This document shows, piece after piece, positions 43,970-53,723 of a stretch of 64,000 nucleotides of DNA. Where the stretch lies: positions 310,001-374,000 of the forward strand of contig NZ_CABPSN010000003.1 of the NCBI RefSeq assembly GCF_902459565.1, written 5' to 3'. The DNA is from Pandoraea aquatica (GTDB lineage Bacteria > Pseudomonadota > Gammaproteobacteria > Burkholderiales > Burkholderiaceae). Each line of letters opens with the position of its first letter. The stretch's first letter is position 1. The notes beneath the pieces are model-generated. The model was not told the origin of the DNA. It worked only from the letters and a program-made list of their open reading frames with translations, and searched no databases. Both the position numbers and the translations under genes were made by a program.

Positions 43970-46900
43970 TCAAGCCGTGTGGTTCGTCGAGTGCGTTTCT
44001 ACCTGCTCCATCGGACCGCTGTTGAGCGGCGTGGACGGGCGGCGCTCACGCGGCACGTGCGGTGCCGGTGCAACCTGTGCCGCGGCTTCCTTGGCGGCAC
44101 GGTGCTTGTCGGCATCCGTATGGACCCAGACCAGACCCACGCTTTGCAGCGTCGATTCCAGTGCGCCGCGTTCCAGCGTCGGGGCAACCGCCACCGGGGC
44201 AGCCTTCTGCGTCACGACTTCCGTCACAGCAGCCGCGGCTTCCATCACGACCGGTGCCACAGGGGCTGCCGGCGCGACTTCCACCGGCTTGGCGGTTTCG
44301 ACCATCTGGACCGGTGCCGGGGGCGTCGTCGGCTGAACCGATTCGGCGACCGGGGCCGGTGCGGCTTCTGCCGGGGCGCTCGACGCGGCTGCCGTGGCGG
44401 CAATCTCCGTCAGGGCTGCGGCGGGAACCGTCGGCTGAGCCGGGGCAGGCGTGGCGACCGGCAGCGGTGCGCTGACCGGCGGCACGACCGGCGCGGCAGC
44501 CACTTCAGCGGCCGGCAGCGGTGCGACGTTGACCGGTGCGACCGGCGCGATCGTCGGTGCCTGCGTGACAGGTTCCGAAATCGGTTCCGAAATCGACTTC
44601 GACGGCACTTCCGGCGTTGCGGCCGGGGCGGCTTCCGTCACCGTAGCGACCGGTGCCGGGGCTTCGACCGGCGCGGCACGTGCCGGCGTCGGTTCTGCGT
44701 GAGCGACCGGTGCAATGGCTGCCGGTGCCGGAATGGCCGGCGTCGTAGCACGGACCAGTGCATCCGTCGCTGCGTTCTCGGCGGATTCGTCCGTCAGCAC
44801 CGGTGCATGCGTGCCTTCGACCGCTTCCAGGGCTTCGCCTTCGACTTGTTCACCGTCGGCGTTCAGTTGCGATTCACCGGCTTCGCGCTCACGACGGCCA
44901 CCACGACGACCGCGACGACGGCTGCGGCGACGTTCTTCACCGCCTTGTTCGCCTTCTTCGCCCGTTTGCGGTGCGCCTTCGACCTGAGCCGTCAGACGAT
45001 CCTGATCCAGTTCTTCCTGCTCGGCGTTCAGCGGAGCAATCGGTGCGGCGCGTTGCGCAATGGCTTGCTGGCCTTCAGCGCCTTCGGCCTGACGACGGTC
45101 ACGACGCTCGCCACGTTCACGACGGCTGCCACGTTCGCGGCCCTCACGGCCTTCACGCGGCTCACGACCTTCCTCGGCACGCACGTCTTGCGCCGGCTGG
45201 CGCTGGACGTCGTCGCGCTCGCGCTTGTCGCGGCCTTCCTGACGTTCCTGACGCTCATTACGGTCGCCGCGCTCGTTGCGTTCGTTGCGATCGCCACGGT
45301 CGTTACGTTCATTGCGCTCACCACGGTCCGCACGTTCTGCGCGTTCCGGACGCGTGCCACGACCCTCACGACCTTCGCGTGCCGGCTGGCCGGCGTTGTC
45401 CTTGCCCGCCTTGTTCTCGTCGCGGGCATTGCCACGGCGATTGCGGTTCTGCTGATGCGGACGCTCATGGCGCTCGCGCGGCGGACGAGCCGTCGGCTTG
45501 GCCGGCTCTTCGGCCTTGACCGGTGCGGGTGCGGCGGCACCCATACCGAACAGGCGCTTGATGAAACCGAAGAAACCACCGGTTGCCGGTGCGGCTGCGG
45601 CCGGTGCGGTCGCCTTGACAGGTTCCGGACGCGGTTGTGCGGCCGGTGCCGGCTGCTCGGGCGTGATGCCCTTGACAGCAGCTTCCTGACGCGGACGCGC
45701 ATCTTCCTTCTTCTTGCTGTAGCCGGCCGGATCTTCTTCCAGCGAGCGTGCAGCCTCTTCGGCGAGCGCGTAGCTGGCCTTCGGGGCATCCAGGCGCGGA
45801 TCGTCGAAGCGCAGGCGCTCCAGCTTGTAATGCGGCGTTTCGAGATGCTTGTTCGGGATCAACAGCACGCCAACCTTGAAGCGCGCTTCGATCTTGTTGA
45901 TTTCCTGACGCTTTTCGTTGAGCAGGAACGCCGAGACTTCGACCGGCACCTGGCAGTGGATCGCTGCCGTGTGCTCCTTCATCGCCTCTTCCTGGATGAT
46001 GCGCAGGACTTGCAGTGCCGACGATTCGGCATCGCGGATGTGGCCGGTGCCGTTGCAGCGCGGGCAGGTCACGTGCGTGCCTTCCGACAGCGACGGACGC
46101 AGACGCTGACGCGACAGCTCCATCAGGCCGAAACGCGAGATCTTGCCCATCTGGACGCGTGCACGGTCGTGCTTGAGCGCATCCTTCACACGTTGTTCGA
46201 CTTCACGCTGGCTCTTGGCCGACTCCATGTCGATGAAGTCGATCACGATCAGACCGCCGAGGTCGCGCAGACGCAACTGGCGCGCGACTTCGTCTGCGGC
46301 TTCCAGGTTGGTGCGCAGGGCGGTTTCTTCGATGTCGGCGCCCTTGGTGGCGCGTGCCGAGTTCACGTCGATGGAGACGAGTGCTTCGGTGTGATCGATC
46401 ACGATCGCGCCGCCCGAGGGCAGCGGTACCTGACGCGAGTAAGCCGTCTCGATCTGGTGTTCGATCTGGAAACGGGAGAACAGCGGCACGTCGTCGCGGT
46501 ACTGCTTCACGCGATTGAGGTGATCGGGCATGACCACCTGCATGAAGTTGCGTGCTTGTTCGGAGATTTCTTCCGTATCGATGAGGATTTCACCGATATC
46601 CGGCTGGAAGTAGTCGCGGATGGCGCGGATGACCAGGCTCGATTCGAGATAGATCAGGGCCGAGTCGCGCGGCAGTTCGATGTTCGCAGCAGCGCCTTCG
46701 ACAGCGTGCCAGAGTTGCAGCAGGTAGTTCAGGTCCCACTGCAGTTCTTCGGCCGAGCGGCCGATGCCTGCGGTGCGGGCGATGATGCTCATGCCTTCCG
46801 GCAGTTCGAGCTGACCCATCGTCTCGCGCAGTTCCTGACGGTCTTCGCCTTCGATACGACGCGAAACACCACCGCCACGCGGGTTGTTCGGCATCAGCAC

Positions 46901-47278
46901 CAGATAGCGGCCAGCCAGGGAAATGAACGTCGTGAGGGCTGCGCCCTTGTTGCCGCGCTCTTCCTTTTCGACCTGAACGATGAGTTCCTGGCCTTCGGAG
47001 AGGGCGTCCTGAATGCGCGCATTGCGCACATCGGCACCTTCGCGGAAGTACGCGCGGGCGACTTCCTTGAACGGCAGGAAGCCGTGGCGGCCTTCGCCGT
47101 AGTTGACGAAGCAGGCTTCGAGAGAGGGTTCGATACGGGTGATGACACCCTTGTAGATATTGCCTTTACGCTGTTCGCGTCCGGCCGTCTCGATATCGAT
47201 GTCGATGAGTTTTTGCCCATCGACGATTGCCACGCGCAGTTCTTCCTGCTGCGTGGCGTTAAACAACATGCGTTTCAT
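43970..47278 (-). CDS. rne: Ribonuclease E
   Basis: RNase E is the single-strand endonuclease that starts mRNA decay and matures rRNA and tRNA, and it scaffolds the degradosome. The 1102-residue product has an S1 domain at about 35-120 inside the catalytic half. The catalytic site shows [10 protein letters not shown] and the zinc-link motif is CPRCNGTG (about 405). The C-terminal half is intrinsically disordered: an Arg-rich RNA-binding region (about 610-860, many ERxxR and RNxR units) followed by a long Pro/Ala/Val-rich tail. The start is ATG 47278 with GGAG 8 nt upstream. Confidence 0.97.
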   Translation of the reverse strand: MKRMLFNATQQEELRVAIVDGQKLIDIDIETAGREQRKGNIYKGVITRIEPSLEACFVNYGEGRHGFLPFKEVARAYFREGADVRNARIQDALSEGQELIVQVEKEERGNKGAALTTFISLAGRYLVLMPNNPRGGGVSRRIEGEDRQELRETMGQLELPEGMSIIARTAGIGRSAEELQWDLNYLLQLWHAVEGAAANIELPRDSALIYLESSLVIRAIRDYFQPDIGEILIDTEEISEQARNFMQVVMPDHLNRVKQYRDDVPLFSRFQIEHQIETAYSRQVPLPSGGAIVIDHTEALVSIDVNSARATKGADIEETALRTNLEAADEVARQLRLRDLGGLIVIDFIDMESAKSQREVEQRVKDALKHDRARVQMGKISRFGLMELSRQRLRPSLSEGTHVTCPRCNGTGHIRDAESSALQVLRIIQEEAMKEHTAAIHCQVPVEVSAFLLNEKRQEINKIEARFKVGVLLIPNKHLETPHYKLERLRFDDPRLDAPKASYALAEEAARSLEEDPAGYSKKKEDARPRQEAAVKGITPEQPAPAAQPRPEPVKATAPAAAAPATGGFFGFIKRLFGMGAAAPAPVKAEEPAKPTARPPRERHERPHQQNRNRRGNARDENKAGKDNAGQPAREGREGRGTRPERAERADRGERNERNDRGDRNERNERGDRNERQERQEGRDKRERDDVQRQPAQDVRAEEGREPREGREGRERGSRRERGERRDRRQAEGAEGQQAIAQRAAPIAPLNAEQEELDQDRLTAQVEGAPQTGEEGEQGGEERRRSRRRGRRGGRREREAGESQLNADGEQVEGEALEAVEGTHAPVLTDESAENAATDALVRATTPAIPAPAAIAPVAHAEPTPARAAPVEAPAPVATVTEAAPAATPEVPSKSISEPISEPVTQAPTIAPVAPVNVAPLPAAEVAAAPVVPPVSAPLPVATPAPAQPTVPAAALTEIAATAAASSAPAEAAPAPVAESVQPTTPPAPVQMVETAKPVEVAPAAPVAPVVMEAAAAVTEVVTQKAAPVAVAPTLERGALESTLQSVGLVWVHTDADKHRAAKEAAAQVAPAPHVPRERRPSTPLNSGPMEQVETHSTNHTA

Positions 47279-47624
47279 GAAAACGACTCCCACCCGCCGC
47301 AGTTGCCAATGCGCAGTGCGTCGGGCACGTATCACTCGAGTTATCCAACACGCGAGGTTCGAGCCGGGAGTGGAAGAATTGCCGGGGGGTCCGGGCGATG
47401 AGGCCGACGGACGCTATGGCGCCAGGAATACGTTTTCGCGCTCACCCGGATCCGCCGGGCCACCGGAAAACACCGGCTCGGCGCGGATCACTTCGGGCTT
47501 GCAGTCCATACCAATAGAAACTGGACGAGAAACTTCATCAGCGTTTTCTCGGGGCGCCTGCCGACACTTATTCTTCTTGTGACGGCGCCTCACTTCGACT
47601 TTTTGCGCGAACGATATTCACAAA

Positions 47625-47660
47625 GCGATCAGCTCGGACAATGGAGCCCGGGCTGATCGC
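47625..47660 (-). other. Hairpin in the rne leader
   Basis: GCGATCAGC (47625-47633) pairs perfectly with GCTGATCGC (47652-47660), with three further base pairs inside after one mismatch and a 10-nt loop. It lies about 350 nt before the rne start. RNase E binds a leader hairpin in E. coli; homology of position is only suggestive. Confidence 0.5.
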
Positions 47661-47830
47661 CAAAAAATTCTATAACCACCAACTCTATCCGCGTCACACG
47701 CGCTCGACCGAAGCGGCCTATGGGCCCACTTCCTGCCGTCGCTGCGTGACGTGCGTGCGCTCGCTGCTCCAGGGTCACCGGACGAGCAGCCTGCCCGGGG
47801 TGCAAGTAAAATACCGTTTTGGGGTATGCA

Positions 47831-47881
47831 CCGACAGAGGTGGGGATTTGGCATGATTCCCGCTACCGCCATCTCTGTCGG
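47831..47881 (+). other. Long inverted repeat directly upstream of rluC
   Basis: CCGACAGAGGTGG (47831-47843) pairs with 47869-47881 through 13 bp with one G-U pair around a 25-nt loop. It ends 16 nt before the rluC start, so it could affect translation or be a protein-binding dyad. Confidence 0.5.
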
Positions 47882-47897
47882 ACAAATTATATTCATA

Positions 47898-48902
47898 ATG
47901 AATGAGTTAGGCAAAAGTCGGCAGAAAATGGTTGCGCCGGCGTCCGCACCGCAGGTTCGTCTCGTCGAAGTCGACGACGGCTCGGCCGGCCAACGTATCG
48001 ATAATTTCCTGTTGCGTGAGTGCAAAGGGGTACCGAAAAGCCACGTCTATCGCATTCTGCGTAGCGGGGAAGTCCGCGTAAACAAAGGGCGAGTAGACGC
48101 AGCCTATCGACTTGTCATTGGCGATATCGTCCGCATTCCGCCGGTCCGGATGGCCACGCCCGACCCCGAGGCCAAGGCCCATGTCCCGGCCGCCACCTTC
48201 CCTGTCCTGTTCGAAGACGACTACCTCATGGCCATCGATAAGCCGGCCGGCGTGGCCGTGCATGGCGGCAGCGGGGTGTCGTTCGGGGTGATCGAGCAAT
48301 TGCGTCAGGCGCTGCCGCATCTGAAATTCCTGGAGCTGGTGCACCGCCTGGATCGCGAGACCTCCGGCATCCTGTTGCTCGCGAAAAAGCGTGCGGCGCT
48401 GGTCGGCATGCACGAGCAGATCCGTCACAACCGGATGGACAAGCGCTATCTCGCCTGTGTCACGGGCGAATGGCGCGACCCGAAGCGTGCGGTCAAGGCA
48501 CCGCTATATAAATATGTCACCGCCGAGGGCGAACGCCGGGTGCGGGTGCAGGAAGACGGGCAGGCATCGCACACTGTATTTCGCATGGTGGAATCGTTGC
48601 CGCCCTATACGTTGCTCGAAGCGGAACTGAAGACGGGGCGCACCCATCAGATTCGAGTTCACCTGGCGCATTGCGGCACGCCTATCGTCGGCGACGACAA
48701 ATACGGCGACTTCACGCTGAACAAGAATCTGGCGCGGCCCGGCGTCCGCCCCGGTATCAAGCGGATGTTCCTGCATGCTTACCGGCTGAAGTTCACGCAC
48801 CCCGTGCTGGACACGCCGATTGCGTTGGAAGCGGCGTTGCCGCCAGAATGTGAGCAATTCCTGAATCAACTTCGAACCACCACCGCTGATGCCAAGCTCT
48901 GA
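47898..48902 (+). CDS. rluC: 23S rRNA pseudouridine synthase RluC
   Basis: A 334-residue pseudouridine synthase of the RluA family. It has an N-terminal S4 RNA-binding domain (GQRIDNFLLRECKGVPKSHVYRILRSGEVRVNKGR) and the catalytic motif HRLDRETSG (about 152) with its active Asp. RluC modifies 955, 2504 and 2580 of 23S rRNA in E. coli. ATG 47898 has no clear ribosome site; ATG 47928 is an alternative. It is divergent from rne, a conserved pairing. Confidence 0.95.
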   Translation: MNELGKSRQKMVAPASAPQVRLVEVDDGSAGQRIDNFLLRECKGVPKSHVYRILRSGEVRVNKGRVDAAYRLVIGDIVRIPPVRMATPDPEAKAHVPAATFPVLFEDDYLMAIDKPAGVAVHGGSGVSFGVIEQLRQALPHLKFLELVHRLDRETSGILLLAKKRAALVGMHEQIRHNRMDKRYLACVTGEWRDPKRAVKAPLYKYVTAEGERRVRVQEDGQASHTVFRMVESLPPYTLLEAELKTGRTHQIRVHLAHCGTPIVGDDKYGDFTLNKNLARPGVRPGIKRMFLHAYRLKFTHPVLDTPIALEAALPPECEQFLNQLRTTTADAKL

Positions 48903-49551
48903 ATTTGACCTGGTCGTGTTCGACTGGGACGGGACGTTGATGGACTCGACGCCCACGATTACCCGTTGCATCCAGGCGGCTTGCCGAGATCTCGGCCTGC
49001 CGGTGCCGACGGACGAGCTGGCGAGCCACGTCATTGGCCTCGGGTTGCGCGACGCGCTGCAAATGGCCGTCCCCTCGCTCGATCCAGCACACTATCCGCG
49101 CCTGTCGGAGCGCTATCGCTTTCACTATTTGATAGGTGACAAGGAGACGGTGCTGTTCCCGGGCGTTCGTGAGTTGCTCGACGAGTTGCGCTCGCGCGGG
49201 CGTTTCCTCGCCGTGGCGACGGGCAAGTCGCGGGTCGGACTGAACCGGGCGCTCGAGTCCGCCGGTCTGATGCGAATGTTCGACGCGACCCGTTGCGCCG
49301 ATGAGACATTCTCGAAGCCGCACCCGGCCATGTTGCAAGAGCTGACGCGCGAGCTCGGTCAGGATCTGCGCCGTACCGTCATGATCGGCGACACCACGCA
49401 CGATTTGCAGATGGCGCGCAGCGCCGGCGCGGCGGGCGTGGGCGTGGCCTACGGTGGCGCGCATCCGCTGGATCAACTGGCCGCACTCGAACCGGCGTAC
49501 TGTGCCAGTAGCGTGGCCGAGCTGCGCGAGTGGCTGCTGGAGCGCGTGTGA
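48889..49551 (+). CDS. HAD-IA family phosphatase (Gph-like)
   Basis: A 220-residue HAD hydrolase with the four HAD motifs: DWDGTLMDS (about 12), VATGKSR, Lys in SKPHP, and MIGDTTHD. The helical cap between motif 1 and 2 is the type seen in phosphoglycolate phosphatases and pyrophosphatase-like members. The substrate cannot be read. The ATG lies 14 nt inside the end of rluC and the stop overlaps the next gene. Confidence 0.9.
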   Translation: MPSSEFDLVVFDWDGTLMDSTPTITRCIQAACRDLGLPVPTDELASHVIGLGLRDALQMAVPSLDPAHYPRLSERYRFHYLIGDKETVLFPGVRELLDELRSRGRFLAVATGKSRVGLNRALESAGLMRMFDATRCADETFSKPHPAMLQELTRELGQDLRRTVMIGDTTHDLQMARSAGAAGVGVAYGGAHPLDQLAALEPAYCASSVAELREWLLERV

Positions 49552-49970
49552 GCGACGTTGCACTTCCCACGATGCCGCTACCGATCTGCGCGGGCAATGC
49601 GCTGGAAGACGGCGGGCTCGGGGTTCGCTTCGAGGTGCTCGTCGGCGGCCGGCCGACGCCGGCATTCGTGATTCGTTACGACGGGCGGGTCTACGGCTAT
49701 CTCAATCAGTGCGCCCACGTGCCGATGGAGCTGGACTGGTCCGAGGGGCAGTTCTTCGAGGCGGGCGGCTTATACTTGATGTGCGCAACGCATGGTGCGA
49801 CGTACGAACCCGATACCGGGCTTTGCGTGGGCGGACCGTGCCGTGGCGGGGCATTGCAGCCGTTGCGCGTCGAGGAACAGCCCGCCGCATCGAACGAGCC
49901 GGGCGCGTCGACGACCGTCGTCTGGTGGCCGGAGGCCGGTATTGCGGCACCTGAAACGTCAACGTCCTGA
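49548..49970 (+). CDS. Rieske [2Fe-2S] domain protein
   Basis: A 140-residue single Rieske domain with its cluster ligands CAH (about 54) and CATH (about 77). It starts at GTG 49548, overlapping the stop of the HAD gene (GTGA). The C-terminal tail (about 100-140) is low-complexity. This is a soluble ferredoxin-like carrier without an oxygenase gene nearby. Electron partner unknown. Confidence 0.87.
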   Translation: MSDVALPTMPLPICAGNALEDGGLGVRFEVLVGGRPTPAFVIRYDGRVYGYLNQCAHVPMELDWSEGQFFEAGGLYLMCATHGATYEPDTGLCVGGPCRGGALQPLRVEEQPAASNEPGASTTVVWWPEAGIAAPETSTS

Positions 49971-50070
49971 CAAAACATTCGCATCTGGTGCTAAGTTGCT
50001 TCAAACGTTGCTGAGCGGTCCAATGTCTGTCTCGCCTGTCTCGTCTTTCACCCAAGTCTCTGGATAACGT

Positions 50071-51123
50071 ATGGCCGACTCCTTGCCGCCTGATTCACCG
50101 CGCTCCGAACCCGGTTTCACGCCGCCCGGTGGGCGTTCGCCACAGGCGTCCGGTGCGGGCCGCGATTCCCATGAGGTCAAGCCGTGGGAGCGCGAAATGC
50201 TGGAAAAGGTCTTGATGGCTGGCATTCGCGAACAACGTGCCGCGCGACGCTGGAAGATATTCTTCCGTCTGCTGATCCTGGCGGTCATTGCGTTTGTCGT
50301 GTGGTCGGTCTTCGACTTCGATGGCGGGAGTTCGACCTCGGTCGGATCGACCACCGGTAAGCACACTGCGCTTGTCACGCTGAGCGGGGAACTTGCTGCA
50401 GACGGTCAGGCGAGCGCGCAGAAGATCAACGCTGCACTGGAATCGGCGTTCGAAGACAAATCGGCTGCCGGTGTGATCCTGCGCATCAACAGCCCGGGCG
50501 GTAGTCCGGTGCAAGCGGGCATGATCTACGACGACATTGCCCGTTTGCGTGCGAAATACCCGAAGAAGCCGATTTATGTCGTGGTCGAGGAGATGTGCGC
50601 CTCCGGCGGCTATTACGTGGCGGCCGCCGCCGACAAGATTTACGTCGACAAGGCGAGCATCGTCGGCTCCATCGGCGTGTTGATGGACGGCTTCGGCTTC
50701 ACCGGCTTGATGGATAAGCTGGGCGTGGAGCGCCGTCTGCTGACGGCGGGGCGAAACAAGGGCTTCCTCGATCCGTTCTCTCCGCAGACCGATCAGCAGA
50801 AGACGTACGCGCTGGACATGCTCGAACAGGTCCATCAACAGTTCATCACGGCGGTCAAAAAGGGCCGTGGCGACCGTCTGAAGGATGATCCGGATCTGTT
50901 CAGCGGCCTGTTCTGGACGGGCCAGCGTTCCGTCGAACTGGGGTTGGCCGACGGTCTCGGCACGGTCGACTCCGTGGCGCGCGATGTGCTCAAGGCCCCC
51001 GATCTGGTCGACTACACCGTTAAGGAAAACCTGCCTGAACGCATGGCGCGGCGCTTTGGTGCGGCAGTGGGCGCGGCGGCGATGAAGACGATGCTCATGG
51101 GCACCGCGCTGACGATGAAGTAA
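50071..51123 (+). CDS. sppA: Signal peptide peptidase SppA, S49 family
   Basis: A 350-residue membrane-anchored serine protease that degrades cleaved signal peptides. A hydrophilic N-terminal tail (about 1-65) is followed by a transmembrane anchor (FFRLLILAVIAFVVWSVF) and the S49 domain with INSPGGSPVQAG, the Ser in EMCASGGYYVAAAADKIY and the catalytic Lys in the VDKASIVGSIGVL segment. It is the short form with one S49 domain. A strong terminator follows. Confidence 0.93.
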   Translation: MADSLPPDSPRSEPGFTPPGGRSPQASGAGRDSHEVKPWEREMLEKVLMAGIREQRAARRWKIFFRLLILAVIAFVVWSVFDFDGGSSTSVGSTTGKHTALVTLSGELAADGQASAQKINAALESAFEDKSAAGVILRINSPGGSPVQAGMIYDDIARLRAKYPKKPIYVVVEEMCASGGYYVAAAADKIYVDKASIVGSIGVLMDGFGFTGLMDKLGVERRLLTAGRNKGFLDPFSPQTDQQKTYALDMLEQVHQQFITAVKKGRGDRLKDDPDLFSGLFWTGQRSVELGLADGLGTVDSVARDVLKAPDLVDYTVKENLPERMARRFGAAVGAAAMKTMLMGTALTMK

Positions 51124-51181
51124 CCGTTACTTAACGTTAGGCTGAGCCGTCTATCCCTGGGTGGCACAACGGCAAGAACGA

Positions 51182-51216
51182 AAAACCCCACGGAAGCCGG
51201 ATTTCCGTGGGGTTTT
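51182..51216. terminator. Bidirectional intrinsic terminator after sppA
   Basis: AAAACCCCACGGAA and TTCCGTGGGGTTTT form a perfect 14-bp stem with a 7-nt loop. It separates the converging sppA and RsmI-like genes. Confidence 0.92.
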
Positions 51217-51239
51217 CTTATTTCCGTCCGGTTATCGCG

Positions 51240-51956
51240 TTATTGCGCCAAAAACAGAAAAATCGCAGGGCGTTTGTGCAGATCGACGCTGGCATGCGGC
51301 CATCCTTTGACCCGGTGCGTCACGATTTGCTCTGCATCTTGCGTGACATCGACGGCCACGCAAAGCAGCGTGGAGGCGTCGCAGCTTTGCAGTAGGGCGT
51401 CGAGCATCGCTTTGTTGCGGTAGGGCGTCTCGATGAAGATCTGCGTCTGCTTTTCCTTGCGCGAGCGTTGTTCGAGCTCACGCAGACGCTTGGTGCGCTC
51501 GCCCGCATCCGTCGGCAAATAGCCGTGAAAGGCGAAGCTTTGGCCGTTAAGTCCGCTGGCCATCAGGGCGAGAAGAATCGAGCTGGGGCCGACGAATGGC
51601 ACCACCCGCACGCCCTTTTCATGGGCGCGACGTACCAGCAGCGCCCCCGGATCGGCTACAGCCGGGCAGCCGGCCTCCGACACGAGGCCGCCATCTGCGC
51701 CTGCCAGAATCGGTGCGAGCAGGGCGTCGATGGCGGCATCGGGCGTATTGACGTTCAGCTCACGGATATCGATTTCCTGGATCGGCGTGCCGACGCCCAC
51801 CAGTTTCAGAAACGCGCGCGTGCTTTTGGCCTGTTCGCCGACGAAGTATTTCAGTCCGGCGGTTACTGTGCGGACCTCTTCGGGCAGCACCGCCGGCAGC
51901 CCGCCCCGGGTGTTCGTGCCGAGTGTGTTGGGAATCAGATACAGCGTGCCGCTCAT
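51240..51956 (-). CDS. SAM-dependent methyltransferase, RsmI-like (tetrapyrrole methylase fold)
   Basis: A 238-residue protein of the tetrapyrrole methylase superfamily. LYLIPNTLG, VSEAGCPAVADPG and FVGPSSILLALMASGL are the family motifs and match RsmI, which makes 2'-O-methylcytidine in 16S rRNA. It lacks the C-terminal extension of full-length RsmI (about 280 residues) and has IPN instead of the usual VATPIGN start. It is probably a paralogue with another substrate. Its ATG overlaps the maf stop. Confidence 0.85.
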   Translation of the reverse strand: MSGTLYLIPNTLGTNTRGGLPAVLPEEVRTVTAGLKYFVGEQAKSTRAFLKLVGVGTPIQEIDIRELNVNTPDAAIDALLAPILAGADGGLVSEAGCPAVADPGALLVRRAHEKGVRVVPFVGPSSILLALMASGLNGQSFAFHGYLPTDAGERTKRLRELEQRSRKEKQTQIFIETPYRNKAMLDALLQSCDASTLLCVAVDVTQDAEQIVTHRVKGWPHASVDLHKRPAIFLFLAQ

Positions 51957-52579
51957 GCTGCGCTCCCTTGCTGTGCAACGCCGGGGCCGGGCAGGGCGAT
52001 GCCGGCATGCATCAGCATGGTCGTGAGGGCAATCAGCGGGAGGCCGATGAGCGCCGTCGGGTCGTCGTTTTCGATAGTTTCGAGCAACATGATGCCGAGC
52101 CCTTCGGATTTGGCGCTGCCTGCGCAGTCATAAGGCGTTTCTGCGTGAAGGTAAGCCGCCAGCACGTTATCGGGCAGATCGCGGAACTTCACCCGCGTTA
52201 CGACGTCTTTGGCTTGGCTCTCGCCGTTACGGGCGTCGTAGACGCACAGGGCGGAGTGGAACTCGACCACTTTGCCGCGCATGCCGCGCAGTTGCGCCAT
52301 GGCGTTCTCGAAATTGCCGGGCTTGCCGATCTGCCGGCCTTCGAAGGTTGCGACCTGATCGGAGCCGATGATGACGGCACCGGGGTGGCGGGCCGCGACG
52401 GCTTGCGCCTTCTGGCGGGCCAGTCGCAGCGAGGTGTCGTGCGGTGTTTCGCCGGTGGTGGGCGTCTCATCGATGTCCGGGACATCAACCGAGAACGGCA
52501 GGCGCAGGCGCTCAAGCAGTTCGCGGCGATAGCGTGATCCGGAGGCCAGGATCAGCGATGGCAGGGGCTGTGCGGTCAT
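51953..52579 (-). CDS. Maf-like nucleoside triphosphate pyrophosphatase (YceF type)
   Basis: A 208-residue Maf/HAM1-like protein that hydrolyses non-canonical nucleotides. LILASGSRYRRELLERL, IDETP and IGSDQVA are family motifs. The DE/SGSRYRRELL type and neighbouring yceD-rpmF fit YceF, a 7-methyl-GTP pyrophosphatase, more than YhdE. It precedes the RsmI-like gene with an ATGA overlap. Confidence 0.9.
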   Translation of the reverse strand: MTAQPLPSLILASGSRYRRELLERLRLPFSVDVPDIDETPTTGETPHDTSLRLARQKAQAVAARHPGAVIIGSDQVATFEGRQIGKPGNFENAMAQLRGMRGKVVEFHSALCVYDARNGESQAKDVVTRVKFRDLPDNVLAAYLHAETPYDCAGSAKSEGLGIMLLETIENDDPTALIGLPLIALTTMLMHAGIALPGPGVAQQGSAA

Positions 52580-52755
52580 CGGGTTTAAGTGTTTGACGAG
52601 AAACGAAAAACTATTTAGAATTCACGGCTTTTGCAATCTGGCGCTCGGTCTCGCCAGCCTGCGCGGTACCGGTTCCAACGCCTGAAAGTGGCGTCGAATC
52701 AAGGCGCTGCGGGTGGCAGGGGGCATGAAATGCGGTCAGATGCGCCAAGGCAAGG

Positions 52756-53358
52756 ATGAGCGTGATGAACGAATATATCGTCGATCTGTTCGAATTCGCG
52801 CGTACCGGCCGGGTGGCGGAAGGTGACGTGCAGCTTGCGGCATTGCCGCGCATGGTAACCGAAGTGCCGGCCGAAGTCTCGGCATCGGGACATGCTCAGG
52901 GCGTGTTTCACTGGCGTGCGGAAGGGGCGGAGAAGCCCGTGCTGCGTGCGGATGGCAAGCCCACCGTCAAGCAGTTTCTGACGCTCACGGTCGAAGGCCC
53001 GATGTGGCTCGAATGCCAGCGTTGCCTCACGCCGTACCAGGAGTCGCTCGACTCGGAAACGACGTTCGAGATCGTGCCTGACGAAGCTGCGGCAGAAGCG
53101 CGTCCTCTCGACGAAGACGAACTCGAAGCGCTGGTCGGCTCCAAACATTTCGATTTGCGCGAGCTGATCGAAGAAGAATTGCTGTTGGCTTTGCCTATCG
53201 TCCCGAAGCATGAGGTTTGTCCGAGTGTTCACGATAGTCTGGCCACCGGAAGCGACGGGTTGGCAGAGCCGGCTCCGGAGCCCGAAGAAGAGGATAAGCC
53301 GTCTCCGTTCGCGGCGCTGGCAGCGCTCAAGCGCTCGCCGGACAAGGACGGAAAGTAA
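52756..53358 (+). CDS. yceD: YceD/DUF177 family protein
   Basis: A 200-residue DUF177 protein with the pair CQRCLTPYQ at about 93 and an acidic region in the middle. The conserved location is immediately before rpmF, as in most bacteria. It is linked to ribosome or 23S rRNA accumulation in some organisms. The start may be ATG 52756 or ATG 52765; both have AAGG-type sites upstream. The acidic, Pro-rich C-terminus (APEPEEEDKPS) is typical. Confidence 0.93.
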   Translation: MSVMNEYIVDLFEFARTGRVAEGDVQLAALPRMVTEVPAEVSASGHAQGVFHWRAEGAEKPVLRADGKPTVKQFLTLTVEGPMWLECQRCLTPYQESLDSETTFEIVPDEAAAEARPLDEDELEALVGSKHFDLRELIEEELLLALPIVPKHEVCPSVHDSLATGSDGLAEPAPEPEEEDKPSPFAALAALKRSPDKDGK

Positions 53359-53486
53359 TGTGCGGCCGGATTTCCGGCTCACCAAAGAACATGTTTGCGT
53401 TAGTCGCACAGGTCGGGCCGACAGGCCGACACCGTAGGGCGGCGCTCGAACTGTGTTAAAATTTCGCGATATTTTGAGGAGTTATC

Positions 53487-53666
53487 ATGGCCGTTCAACA
53501 GAACAAGAAGTCGCCGTCGAAGCGCGGCATGCACCGTTCGCACGATTTCCTGACCGCACCGTCGACCGCCGTCGAACCGACGTCGGGTGAGACGCACCTG
53601 CGTCACCACATCTCGCCGAACGGTTTCTACCGTGGTCGCAAGGTCATCAAGACCAAGAACGACTAA
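53487..53666 (+). CDS. rpmF: 50S ribosomal protein L32
   Basis: A 59-residue ribosomal protein. The start [20 protein letters not shown] and the C-terminal [16 protein letters not shown] are diagnostic of L32. A strong ribosome site GAGGAG lies 6 nt before ATG 53487. The gene sits between yceD and plsX as expected. The metal-binding cysteines of other L32 forms are absent, as in many betaproteobacteria. Confidence 0.97.
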   Translation: MAVQQNKKSPSKRGMHRSHDFLTAPSTAVEPTSGETHLRHHISPNGFYRGRKVIKTKND

Positions 53667-53723
53667 TTCGGCCCTCAAGGCGATACGCGCCCATCATGGC
53701 GCTGTTTGATCGTCCGATGTGGC

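Larger units (their letters stand above)
47279..47897. other. Divergent leader region between rne and rluC
   Basis: A 619-bp non-coding interval. The rne side probably contains a long 5' UTR, as in E. coli where rne autoregulates through its leader. Two strong inverted repeats are seen, at 47625-47660 and 47831-47881. An AT-rich TAGAAT-like box on the minus strand near 47670 is a weak promoter candidate. Confidence 0.55.

Noticed and set aside
43949-47401. A very long open frame antisense to rne.
   Set aside because: The rne protein is unmistakable on the other strand. GC-rich codon use opens the antisense frame, and the translation is low-complexity and Arg/Cys/Gly-rich.
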